DNA of 7,096 bases from an uncultured Helicobacter sp. Lineage in GTDB: Bacteria > Campylobacterota > Campylobacteria > Campylobacterales > Helicobacteraceae. This document shows, one piece after another, positions 1 through 6,798 of this stretch; the stretch's first letter is position 1, and each line of letters opens with the position of its first letter. The stretch spans positions 1-7,096 of the forward strand of contig CAMXAV010000032.1 of the NCBI GenBank assembly GCA_947179285.1. Reading direction: 5' to 3'. The notes below the pieces were generated by a model. It was not told the DNA's origin. It saw nothing but the letters and a program-made list of their open reading frames with translations, and did not search any database. The position numbers were made by a program, and so were the translations under genes.

Positions 1-62
1 CTGCTAGGCGCGTCTTCATGCATTCCTGCAAGCGTTGAGAGTATCGCTTCTTTTAGTTCCAT
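1..62 (-). CDS. N-terminus of an unrecognised protein, cut by the left edge
   Basis: An ATG at 62-60 on the minus strand opens a frame with no stop through the left edge. It reads MELKEAILSTLAGMHEDAPS, 20 residues plus two bases. The frame overlaps the last 10 bases of the upstream TPR gene, as is common for translationally coupled genes, so it is probably the fourth gene of the leuD-leuB-TPR operon. The Shine-Dalgarno is weak: a purine-rich AAGGTGG lies well upstream and GAAG lies very close to the ATG, so coupling is likely. The peptide is charged and helix-prone, with no signal peptide or membrane segment. I do not recognise the family and assign no function. That it is a real gene is inferred from the open frame and its placement. 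Confidence 0.5.
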   Translation of the reverse strand, partial: MELKEAILSTLAGMHEDAPS

Positions 63-316
63 AGCTTCACTAACCACCTTTCAAACTCGTTAAATTCAAC
101 TTCTGTGTCCATTTTGATGAAAAAATCTTTCATCTCTTCGTTGACGTTTTTGAACTCTTGGCGAATGCCCGAAAGCCGCCGTATGGCGATTTTTGCCTCT
201 TGGTTGTTCGCGTCTCGTTTTAGGACATCTTTATAAATCTCGAGCGCCTCGTTCTTGCGCCCTTGCAGCTCATAGATAGAGGCGAGCGTAACCGTTGTTG
301 GCGCTTTGGCACTCAT
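53..316 (-). CDS. Small TPR-repeat protein, third gene of the leuD-leuB operon
   Basis: This is an 87-residue soluble protein. Residues about 8-41 match a tetratricopeptide repeat: an ASIYELQGRKNEALEIYKDVL helix pair followed by a conserved-type NNQEA turn. A charged helical tail ends in a hydrophobic FERWLVKLW segment. A single TPR unit usually mediates protein-protein contact; the partner is unknown. There is no signal peptide or membrane segment. The ATG at 316 directly follows the leuB stop (TAG then ATG, no spacer). A strong AAAGGAG lies 5 bases upstream, inside the last leuB codons, which supports both the start and co-transcription. The next frame overlaps its 3' end by 10 bases. Nothing connects it chemically to leucine synthesis, and it is probably a lineage-specific operon passenger. 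The coding call is firm; the function is unknown. Confidence 0.85.
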   Translation of the reverse strand: MSAKAPTTVTLASIYELQGRKNEALEIYKDVLKRDANNQEAKIAIRRLSGIRQEFKNVNEEMKDFFIKMDTEVEFNEFERWLVKLWN

Positions 317-1390
317 CTATTCTCCTTTTGAGACAAGGTCGGCAATCAGGCTTCCCATATCATCGGTCGAGCATAGATTCTTTGCGCCAAAAGACGCAAT
401 ATCGGGCGTGCGGTAGCCCTGCTTGAGCGCCTTGATAATCGCGTTTTCAATCGCCTTCGCGGCTTCTTCTTGCCCAAACGAATGGCGCAACATCATCGCC
501 GCGCTCGCGATTGTCGCGATGGGGTTGGCGATTCCTTGTTTGGCAATGTCGGGCGCTGAACCATGAATGGGCTCATAGAGCGCCACTTGGCTACCGAGCG
601 AGGCAGAGGGCAAAAGCCCAATCGAGCCGCTCAACATGCTTGCTTCATCGCTCAAAATATCGCCAAACAGATTGCCCGTTACAATCACATCAAATTGCTT
701 AGGGTTGCGAATGAGCTGCATGGCGGCATTGTCGACATACATGTGCGTGAGGCTCACATCGGGGTATTCCTTTGCAAGCGCGCTGACTTCCTCGCGCCAC
801 ATCTGGCTGACCTCGAGCACATTTGCCTTGTCGATACTGCATACGCGCTTCTTGCGCCCCATTGCGATGTCGAACGCAATCTTTGCCACGCGGCGCACTT
901 CTTCGCGCGTGTAAATCATCGTGTTGTAAGCCCTATTTTCCTCTTTGGCGCGCGGCTGCCCGAAATAGATTCCGCCTGTGAGCTCGCGCACGACCATAAT
1001 GTCTGTGCCGCTAATCACCTCGGGCTTGAGCGTGCTCGCGCCGATGAGCTCGTCATACACAACAGCCGGGCGCAGGTTTGCATACACATCAAGCGCCTTG
1101 CGCAAGCCCAAGAGCCCCGCCTCTGGGCGCAGATGAGATTCGAGAGAATCCCATTTCTCGCCCCCAACAGCGCCGAGCAAGACGGCTTGAGATTGCATAC
1201 ACCCCTTGAGCGTTTCATCGGGCAGCGGCACGCCAACGCGGTCAATCGCCGCGCCGCCCAAGAGATAGTCATGATAATCGAGTGTGAAATGATGCGCATA
1301 CGACACGGCGTCTAGCACTTTTTTGGCTTCATCAATGACTTCTGGACCGATTCCATCGCCCTTGATAATGGCTACTTTATAATGGGACAT
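317..1390 (-). CDS. leuB: 3-isopropylmalate dehydrogenase LeuB
   Basis: LeuB oxidatively decarboxylates (2R,3S)-3-isopropylmalate to 2-oxoisocaproate with NAD+, the third step of leucine synthesis, in the cytoplasm. The protein has 357 residues, normal for the family. Visible motifs are GDGIGPEV (11-18), AVGGEKWD (74-81), the substrate arginines R97, R107 and R135, Y142 in GGIYFG, K188 in SIDKAN, and the metal-site aspartates D220, D244 and D248 in YVD and [15 protein letters not shown] (276-283) is the NAD-binding loop. I start it at ATG 1390, which shares one base with the leuD stop (TGATG), with AGGAG 7 bases upstream. A TTG one codon earlier would give MMSHY but is the weaker choice. Downstream, the TPR gene begins immediately after the stop. 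All key residues are present, so it should be active. Confidence 0.97.
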   Translation of the reverse strand: MSHYKVAIIKGDGIGPEVIDEAKKVLDAVSYAHHFTLDYHDYLLGGAAIDRVGVPLPDETLKGCMQSQAVLLGAVGGEKWDSLESHLRPEAGLLGLRKALDVYANLRPAVVYDELIGASTLKPEVISGTDIMVVRELTGGIYFGQPRAKEENRAYNTMIYTREEVRRVAKIAFDIAMGRKKRVCSIDKANVLEVSQMWREEVSALAKEYPDVSLTHMYVDNAAMQLIRNPKQFDVIVTGNLFGDILSDEASMLSGSIGLLPSASLGSQVALYEPIHGSAPDIAKQGIANPIATIASAAMMLRHSFGQEEAAKAIENAIIKALKQGYRTPDIASFGAKNLCSTDDMGSLIADLVSKGE

Positions 1391-1878
1391 CAATGTTCTC
1401 CTAGTGTTTTTTTCGCGTATTCAATCAGCCCGCCTGCTTGCAAGAGCTCGTTCATAAAGGGCGGCATGGGTGTGAAGGTGTAGGTTTTTTGTTGTGTGAG
1501 ATTGGTGATTGTGCCTTTTTGCATATCGATTGTGAGCGTGTCGCCCTCGTTGATTTCGTCTGCTTGAGGGAGCTCGAGAATCAAGAAGCCCGTGTTGAAG
1601 GCGTTGCGATAAAAAATGCGCGCAAAGCCCTTGGCAATCACGCAGCGCACGCCCGCCGCCTTGAGCGCCACAGGCGCATGTTCGCGGCTGCTGCCGCAGC
1701 CAAAGTTTTCGCCCGCAACGATGATGTCGCCCGCGCTGATGAGCTGCACAAAGTCGGGACGTGCGTCTTCCATGATGTGCTTTGCTAAAAATGTTGGGTC
1801 GCTTGTGTTGAGGTAGCGAGCGGCAATAATCACGTCTGTGTCGACATTGTCGCCAAATTTCCAAGCTTTTGATTGCAT
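1390..1878 (-). CDS. leuD: 3-isopropylmalate dehydratase small subunit LeuD
   Basis: LeuD is the swivelling small subunit of isopropylmalate isomerase. With LeuC, which carries the [4Fe-4S] cluster, it converts 2-isopropylmalate to 3-isopropylmalate. The protein has 162 residues, the compact form seen in Campylobacterota and archaea rather than the roughly 200-residue enteric form. Motifs are FGDNVDTD (8-15), the substrate-specificity loop RYLNTSDP (21-28), the signature [14 protein letters not shown] (56-69) and [10 protein letters not shown] (89-98). ATG 1878 has AAGGA about 6 bases upstream. The stop overlaps the leuB start by one base. No leuC lies next to it: upstream is the divergent nifS, so the large subunit must be encoded elsewhere. 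The loop YLNT resembles the YLRT that I recall from archaeal homoaconitases, but the leuB context favours the leucine role. Confidence 0.95.
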   Translation of the reverse strand: MQSKAWKFGDNVDTDVIIAARYLNTSDPTFLAKHIMEDARPDFVQLISAGDIIVAGENFGCGSSREHAPVALKAAGVRCVIAKGFARIFYRNAFNTGFLILELPQADEINEGDTLTIDMQKGTITNLTQQKTYTFTPMPPFMNELLQAGGLIEYAKKTLGEH

Positions 1879-1899
1879 GCCTATCCTTTTTTGGCATTG

Positions 1900-1905
1900 A
1901 TTCTA
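1900..1905 (-). promoter_or_regulatory. Proposed -10 box of the leuD operon
   Basis: On the minus strand this reads TAGAAT, one mismatch from TATAAT. It ends 21 bases before the leuD ATG, which leaves a short leader just long enough for the AAGGA site. The surrounding 8-mer CTAGAATC recurs exactly at the proposed -10 of the peptidase operon (5723-5730). No good -35 is visible, as is usual in Campylobacterota. The call rests on sequence alone. Confidence 0.45.
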
Positions 1906-1916
1906 GTCTATCGTGC

Positions 1917-1932
1917 CTTAATCTTTATTAAG
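1917..1932. promoter_or_regulatory. Inverted repeat CTTAAT-N4-ATTAAG, candidate operator
   Basis: CTTAAT (1917-1922) and ATTAAG (1927-1932) form a perfect 6-bp inverted repeat around CTTT. It begins 12 bases upstream of the proposed leuD -10 and covers the usual -35 position, where a dimeric repressor could act. The regulator is unknown. The short AT-rich arms could also arise by chance. Confidence 0.35.
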
Positions 1933-1994
1933 TCTGCTCGCGAGTGCAATCGGGCAAGAAATTTGGCTCATTTTTAAGGTTATCCAAAGCATTT

Positions 1995-2000
1995 TAGGAT
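1995..2000 (+). promoter_or_regulatory. Possible -10 box of nifS
   Basis: TAGGAT follows a T-rich stretch (TTTTTAAGG from about 1971) and lies 35 bases before the nifS ATG. That leaves a leader of about 28 bases containing AAGGAG. It has two mismatches to TATAAT and no TGN extension, so the call is weak. Confidence 0.3.
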
Positions 2001-2017
2001 AGATTCGGCGGCATTGA

Positions 2018-3217
<1,200 letters not shown>

Positions 3218-3949
3218 CTAGTAATAGACGCGGCACAAATACAGCCCATTTGGCGGCGCGAGGGCGCAGGTGTGGCGCTTGGTTGCGCCAAGCTGCTCGT
3301 GCAGCTCTATAAGCCCTAGCCGCCCGCTGTCGTGCAACAACAGCGCTTGGACGATGAAGCGGATTTGTGAATGCAAGAATCCGCGCGCCAAGAAGCTTAG
3401 GACAACATACCGATTCCACCAAAACGCATGGGCTTTGTGCATGCCGCAAATCGTGTTTTTCTCGCTTTGCTTGGCGAAGAATCGGAAGTCGTGGATTCCC
3501 TCAAATATGCGGATTGCGCGTGCAATGCGCCCAAAATCGTGCACATCATGGAAATGTACATAGCGACTCTGGAACACATTGGGCTTTTGCGGCGCGATGA
3601 TGTAGCGATAGAGCCGCGCCTTTGCGTCAAAACGCGCGTGGAATCCGCTTGGCGCAATGCGCAGCGACACAACGCAAATATGCGGCAAAAGATGTTTGTT
3701 GAGCTGCGCGCGCAGCACATCGAGATTCTTTGGCGCATAAGGCAGGGGGATTGAGACGACATTACGCAACGCATGCACGCCCTTGTCGGTGCGCGAGGCG
3801 CAAAGAATCTTGCCAAACAGCCCGCAACACGCGAACGCATTGCGCAGGCTGCCAAGCACAGAGGGGCGGTTTGGCTGGGATTGCGAGCCATAAAACGCGC
3901 TGCCGTCATAGGCGATTGTGGCGATTAAGAGTTTAGAAAAATTTTGCAA
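3218..3949 (-). CDS. truA: tRNA pseudouridine(38-40) synthase TruA
   Basis: TruA isomerises uridines 38-40 in the tRNA anticodon arm. Motifs are TIAYDGSAFYGSQSQPN near the N-terminus, the catalytic motif SRTDKGVHA (52-60) with nucleophile D55, HARFDAKARLYRY, EGIHDFRFF, the C-terminal FLHSQIRFIVQALL core element and the APPNGLYLCRV end. No ATG or GTG fits the family N-terminus. The start chosen is TTG at 3949, giving MQNFSKLLIATIAYDG (243 residues), with GGAG 5 bases upstream. Reading further upstream only adds sequence inside the permease gene. The start overlaps the last 17 bases of the permease gene, and a 9-bp hairpin spans it. The family call is firm. The exact start is inferred, though no other start codon fits. 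Confidence 0.93.
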   Translation of the reverse strand: MQNFSKLLIATIAYDGSAFYGSQSQPNRPSVLGSLRNAFACCGLFGKILCASRTDKGVHALRNVVSIPLPYAPKNLDVLRAQLNKHLLPHICVVSLRIAPSGFHARFDAKARLYRYIIAPQKPNVFQSRYVHFHDVHDFGRIARAIRIFEGIHDFRFFAKQSEKNTICGMHKAHAFWWNRYVVLSFLARGFLHSQIRFIVQALLLHDSGRLGLIELHEQLGATKRHTCALAPPNGLYLCRVYY

Positions 3950-4997
3950 TTTTTCTCCGATAGAGCAGATACGAGCCGCATGCCCACAGCAAGAGCATGG
4001 GCACAATCCCGACAAGCGGGGAATAGGTTGCGACCACATGCACGCAGCCATAGAAGACGCCGATGATTCCAATCACGAAAACATAGGTATAGGAATGCGC
4101 GAAACGTGGGTGCATGACGCCAAGCAGCGGAATGAGCGCAAGCGAAATCAGCGGAAAGAGCGACACGAGCAGGTAGGTTGCACAATTGCGCAACACTTTC
4201 TTGCCCTCGTTTTTGCGCATGTGCGTCTCGTTGTCGACAACCTCGATTGTCGCATCGCCAATTTTCTTCCAATATTCGATGAAGTCGAGATGTCCCGATT
4301 CGGCACTAAACGCGATGCGGTTGATGATTTTTTCATAATCAATCTTGCCGATGTGGCTTAGGTTGTTCAGAAACACGCTGCCTTTAAAAATCAGAATCTC
4401 GAGCGCGTTGCGGTTGCTTTGCAGCTCGATTGCATCGGCGATGATGAATGTTTCTTGTTGCAAGCTGTTGTTAGAAAACAACACGACGTCTTTATAGTTT
4501 TCGCCGTCTTTTTCGCCGATATAAACGAGCCACGAGCCGAGCTTTTGGGCGAAGTCTGTGGCTTCGAGGTTGAGGTTAAGATTCTGCTTTTTTTGGTTCA
4601 GAAACGAGCGGTAGAGCTCGTTTGACGTTGGAATCAGCACGAACGAGAACACAAGCAAAATGACCGAGAGCAAGAAGCACAGCGGCGCGAAGATGCGAAA
4701 CAACGAGCGCGGCGCGAAGCCGAGCGAAAACAGCACGGGGAGTTCGTATTCTTTCGAGAGATTCGCGAGCGTTGCGACAGACGCGACAAAGAACGTAACG
4801 GGCAGCACGAAAAAGAGCATGATAGGCATGGAATAGAAATAGAGCAAGAAAAATTCGACAAAGTTCATTTTGATGATGAATGTTACGGTCGCGATTCTAA
4901 TCAGCAGAATCACGGACGAGATGAAGAATAGGATAAAGAAAATCGAAAAAAAGATTTGCGCGAGGTGCAGCAGGATATAGCGATGTGTGATTCGCAT
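3933..4997 (-). CDS. LptF/LptG-family lipopolysaccharide export permease
   Basis: This is an inner-membrane protein of 354 residues. The N-terminal half has hydrophobic spans at about 14-36, 50-75 and 99-122. A polar domain of about 125-265, the periplasmic beta-jellyroll of the family, follows. Three more spans lie at about 270-291, 302-322 and 326-346. This 3+domain+3 layout and the opening RYILLHL are typical of YjgP/YjgQ proteins. In the family, LptF and LptG pair with the ATPase LptB and move LPS to the outer membrane through LptC and LptA. Whether this is LptF or LptG cannot be decided here, so no symbol is given. ATG 4997 overlaps the peptidase stop (TAATG). A TTG at 5009 would add four residues but has no better ribosome site. 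It lies between the peptidase gene and truA. Confidence 0.92.
   Translation of the reverse strand: MRITHRYILLHLAQIFFSIFFILFFISSVILLIRIATVTFIIKMNFVEFFLLYFYSMPIMLFFVLPVTFFVASVATLANLSKEYELPVLFSLGFAPRSLFRIFAPLCFLLSVILLVFSFVLIPTSNELYRSFLNQKKQNLNLNLEATDFAQKLGSWLVYIGEKDGENYKDVVLFSNNSLQQETFIIADAIELQSNRNALEILIFKGSVFLNNLSHIGKIDYEKIINRIAFSAESGHLDFIEYWKKIGDATIEVVDNETHMRKNEGKKVLRNCATYLLVSLFPLISLALIPLLGVMHPRFAHSYTYVFVIGIIGVFYGCVHVVATYSPLVGIVPMLLLWACGSYLLYRRKIAKFF
3935..3956 (-). promoter_or_regulatory. Hairpin with GCAA loop enclosing the truA start
   Basis: On the minus strand AGAAAAATT pairs perfectly with AATTTTTCT around a GCAA tetraloop, which has GNRA form. The 5' arm contains the last two bases of the GGAG ribosome site and the first two bases of the UUG start. 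The 3' arm runs into the permease stop. A ribosome finishing the permease would unfold it, so it may enforce translational coupling. The structure is seen in the sequence; the role is inferred. Confidence 0.5.
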
Positions 4998-5692
4998 TAG
5001 GGAATCCAAAACAAGACCATGAATGTCGCAATGCTCAAAAACGGGATAAACGCGATGCGTTGGCGCTGCACAGAAAGAAGCGAGAGCAGCGCCATGCCCG
5101 AGGCAAGAAACAAGGCGAGGTAGTTGTATTGCGAGCCCAAGATTGCCGAAGAAAGCGCGATAGCGACAATGTCGCCATCGCCAATGCTCTTGCGCCCCTT
5201 GATAGAAAAAAGCGCAATCGCAAGCAGCGCGACAACGCCGACAACATCGAGGCTATTTAAGATGGCATAGACAGAATCGACATAGAGCAAATAGGCATAA
5301 GCGATTCCAAGCCCGCAAAAGAGCAATGTGCCCGAGACGCGTTCATATTGCCAATCGATGACCGAAGCGGCGAGCAACACGGCAAAGAGCGCGAGCAAGA
5401 CGATGTACGCGCCACTTAGCCCAAAGCGCCAAAACAGCGCGAGAGAAATGCACATGCCAAAGACTTCGAGGATTGGATACATCGGCGAGATGTTTGCGTG
5501 GCAAAAGGCGCATTTGCCGCGCAAAAACGCGAAAGAAAGCAGCGGAACGAGATGATAGAATCGCAATTGCGTGCCGCAAAGGGGGCAACGCGAGCGCGTG
5601 AGCAGGCTTTGGGATTGTGGGATTCGCACGAACAGCACAGCCACAAAAGAGCCCATGCATAGCCCGATGATACCAACCAAAAGCCACTCCAT
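4997..5692 (-). CDS. Type IV prepilin peptidase (A24 family)
   Basis: This is an inner-membrane aspartic protease that cleaves, and in many members N-methylates, type IV pilin or pseudopilin precursors. The protein has 231 residues. The N-terminal span carries GSF (14-16), and a cytoplasmic zinc-type region has two CxxC pairs (C36/C39 and C61/C64). The first catalytic aspartate is D113 in SVIDWQYE. The second is D174 in the GDGD form of the GxGD motif. Hydrophobic spans fill the rest. The proline that often follows the first aspartate (IPD/LPD) is missing (YERVSGTLL). ATG 5692 has GGAG 10 bases upstream. A GTG at 5701 would put GGAG only one base away and is less likely. It heads an operon with the permease and truA, and no pilin gene lies nearby. 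I leave the symbol blank because pilD, gspO and comC names all exist. Confidence 0.92.
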   Translation of the reverse strand: MEWLLVGIIGLCMGSFVAVLFVRIPQSQSLLTRSRCPLCGTQLRFYHLVPLLSFAFLRGKCAFCHANISPMYPILEVFGMCISLALFWRFGLSGAYIVLLALFAVLLAASVIDWQYERVSGTLLFCGLGIAYAYLLYVDSVYAILNSLDVVGVVALLAIALFSIKGRKSIGDGDIVAIALSSAILGSQYNYLALFLASGMALLSLLSVQRQRIAFIPFLSIATFMVLFWIP

Positions 5693-5723
5693 TCCCCGCA
5701 CACTCCGCCGTGAATTTGCAAGG

Positions 5724-5729
5724 ATTCTA
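5724..5729 (-). promoter_or_regulatory. Proposed -10 box of the peptidase-permease-truA operon
   Basis: The minus strand reads TGC-TAGAAT, an extended -10 with one mismatch. Upstream it is preceded by the T-rich repeat AGTTTGTTTG, in keeping with the periodic T-rich upstream DNA of Campylobacterota sigma-70 promoters. It ends 31 bases before ATG 5692. Confidence 0.5.
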
Positions 5730-5750
5730 GCACAAACAAACTAATGCCGA

Positions 5751-5772
5751 CTTTGGTATAATACCCCCAAAG
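5751..5772. promoter_or_regulatory. Inverted repeat CTTTGG-N10-CCAAAG over the argC -10
   Basis: CTTTGG (5751-5756) and CCAAAG (5767-5772) are perfect 6-bp inverted arms flanking TATAAT. Nested inside is GGTAT-A-ATACC (5755-5765), another palindrome. A protein bound here would block the promoter, so this is a candidate operator. No regulator is identified. Confidence 0.4.
5757..5762 (+). promoter_or_regulatory. Extended -10 promoter of argC
   Basis: A perfect TATAAT is preceded by TGG (5754-5756), so the TGN extension is present. Transcription would start near 5769, leaving a leader of about 15 bases with AAAGGA (5774-5779) 5 bases before the ATG. This is the strongest promoter in the window. 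Confidence 0.75.
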
Positions 5773-5784
5773 CAAAGGAAAAAA

Positions 5785-6798
5785 ATGCAAAAGATACATG
5801 TTGGAATCATCGGTGTGAGCGGCTATACGGGCTTGGAGCTCATCAAGATTCTGCTTGCGCACCCCGTTTTCACGCTCGCGTATTGTGCAGGGAGCGAGAG
5901 CTACGAGGAGCTATCGAGCCTGCACAAGAGCTTGGAGGGAATCTGCAAAGAGCCTGTGCATGTGGCAAACATGCGCGAGGCGCGGGAATGTTGCGAGCTT
6001 TTGTTCCTTGCCCTGCCGCACAAAAAGGCGATGGAATGCGCCAAAGAGGCGCTCGCGCTCGGGCTTAAGGTTGTCGATTTGTCGGCGGACTATCGCCTGC
6101 GCGCGCCAACATACGAGCAGCACTACACCGAGCATATCGACAAAGAGAATCTCGAACATGCCGTCTATGGGCTTGTTGAATGGCAGCGCGCGCTTGCGCG
6201 CAAGGCGCGGCTTGTCGCCAACCCTGGCTGCTACCCCACCGCTTCCTTGCTCGGGATTCTGCCCTTTGCGCCCTATATCGACCCGCAAAGCTCGGTGTAT
6301 ATTGACGCAAAGAGCGGCACGAGCGGCGCGGGCAAGAACTTGAGCAACAACACGCATTTTGCGACTATCAACGAGAATCTCTTCGCCTATTCGCCGCTAT
6401 CTCATCGCCACGAGCCCGAGATTGCCGAGAAACTCGAGCTTTTTGGCAAATGCCATGCGCCTGTGCGGTTTATCCCCCACCTCGTTCCGCTCACGCGCGG
6501 CATGCTCGTTTCGGCTTTTGTGCGGCTGCTTGCGCCCATTGACGCGGAATCGATTCTGCGCGATTGCTATTTGGGCGAGAAGTTTATCCGCATTCGCAAC
6601 GAGCCTGTGCGCATTAAAGATGTCGCGGGCACGCATTTTTGCGATATTTTTGTGCAGCAAAAGGGCAAGGATTTGTGGATAAATACGGCAATCGACAATC
6701 TCTTGCGCGGCGCGAGCTCGCAAGCTGTGGCAAACGCGAATCTGATGTGCGGGCTAGACGACACGCTCGGCTTGCCAATGGTTGCGTATGTCCCATAA
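5785..6798 (+). CDS. argC: N-acetyl-gamma-glutamyl-phosphate reductase ArgC
   Basis: ArgC reduces N-acetylglutamyl 5-phosphate to the semialdehyde with NADPH, the third step of arginine/ornithine synthesis, in the cytoplasm. The protein has 337 residues, normal for the roughly 340-residue class. Motifs are the Rossmann opening VGIIGVSGYTGLEL (6-19), LALPHKKAM (75-83), DLSADYRL (98-105), YGLVEW (128-133), the catalytic cysteine C149 in NPGCYPT, SGTSGAGK (177-184), HRHEPEI (207-213) with the catalytic-type H209, and FIPHLVPLTRGML near 230. ATG 5785 has AAAGGA 5 bases upstream and a strong promoter. The last 11 bases overlap the start of the phosphoesterase gene. No other arg gene is in the window, so the arginine genes are probably scattered. 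Confidence 0.96.
   Translation: MQKIHVGIIGVSGYTGLELIKILLAHPVFTLAYCAGSESYEELSSLHKSLEGICKEPVHVANMREARECCELLFLALPHKKAMECAKEALALGLKVVDLSADYRLRAPTYEQHYTEHIDKENLEHAVYGLVEWQRALARKARLVANPGCYPTASLLGILPFAPYIDPQSSVYIDAKSGTSGAGKNLSNNTHFATINENLFAYSPLSHRHEPEIAEKLELFGKCHAPVRFIPHLVPLTRGMLVSAFVRLLAPIDAESILRDCYLGEKFIRIRNEPVRIKDVAGTHFCDIFVQQKGKDLWINTAIDNLLRGASSQAVANANLMCGLDDTLGLPMVAYVP

Larger units (their letters stand above)
5693..5784. promoter_or_regulatory. Divergent prepilin peptidase/argC regulatory region
   Basis: These 92 bases hold two opposing extended -10 promoters whose -10 boxes are 27 bases apart, plus palindromes over the argC -10. No ORF or RNA gene is apparent. An ArgR-type arg box is not seen: TGAAT (5711) and ATTCT (5724) are spaced too widely for the 18-bp consensus. 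Confidence 0.7.

Noticed and set aside
563..1315. 250-codon open frame on the plus strand opposite leuB
   Set aside because: It lies wholly antisense to a clear leuB, has no recognisable motif and no ribosome site, and its composition is that of a complementary reading of GC-rich codons.
1407..1413. Run of seven T (A7 in the leuD coding strand) as a phase-variation tract
   Set aside because: It is too short for typical slip-strand switching, lies in a metabolic gene and encodes Lys-Lys in a normal C-terminus. No long G/C tract is present anywhere.
1891..1906. Sigma-54 promoter starting TTGGCA upstream of nifS
   Set aside because: The required TTGC element is missing at the right distance (GATTCTAG is found instead).
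3950..4072. Longer truA start at 4072, adding 41 residues
   Set aside because: The extra residues are cysteine-rich, unlike the TruA N-terminus, and lie inside the permease gene. The TTG with GGAG fits the family start.
5711..5728. Possible ArgR box upstream of argC
   Set aside because: TGAAT and ATTCT are 8 bases apart instead of the 4 of the 18-bp arg box, and flanking positions do not match.
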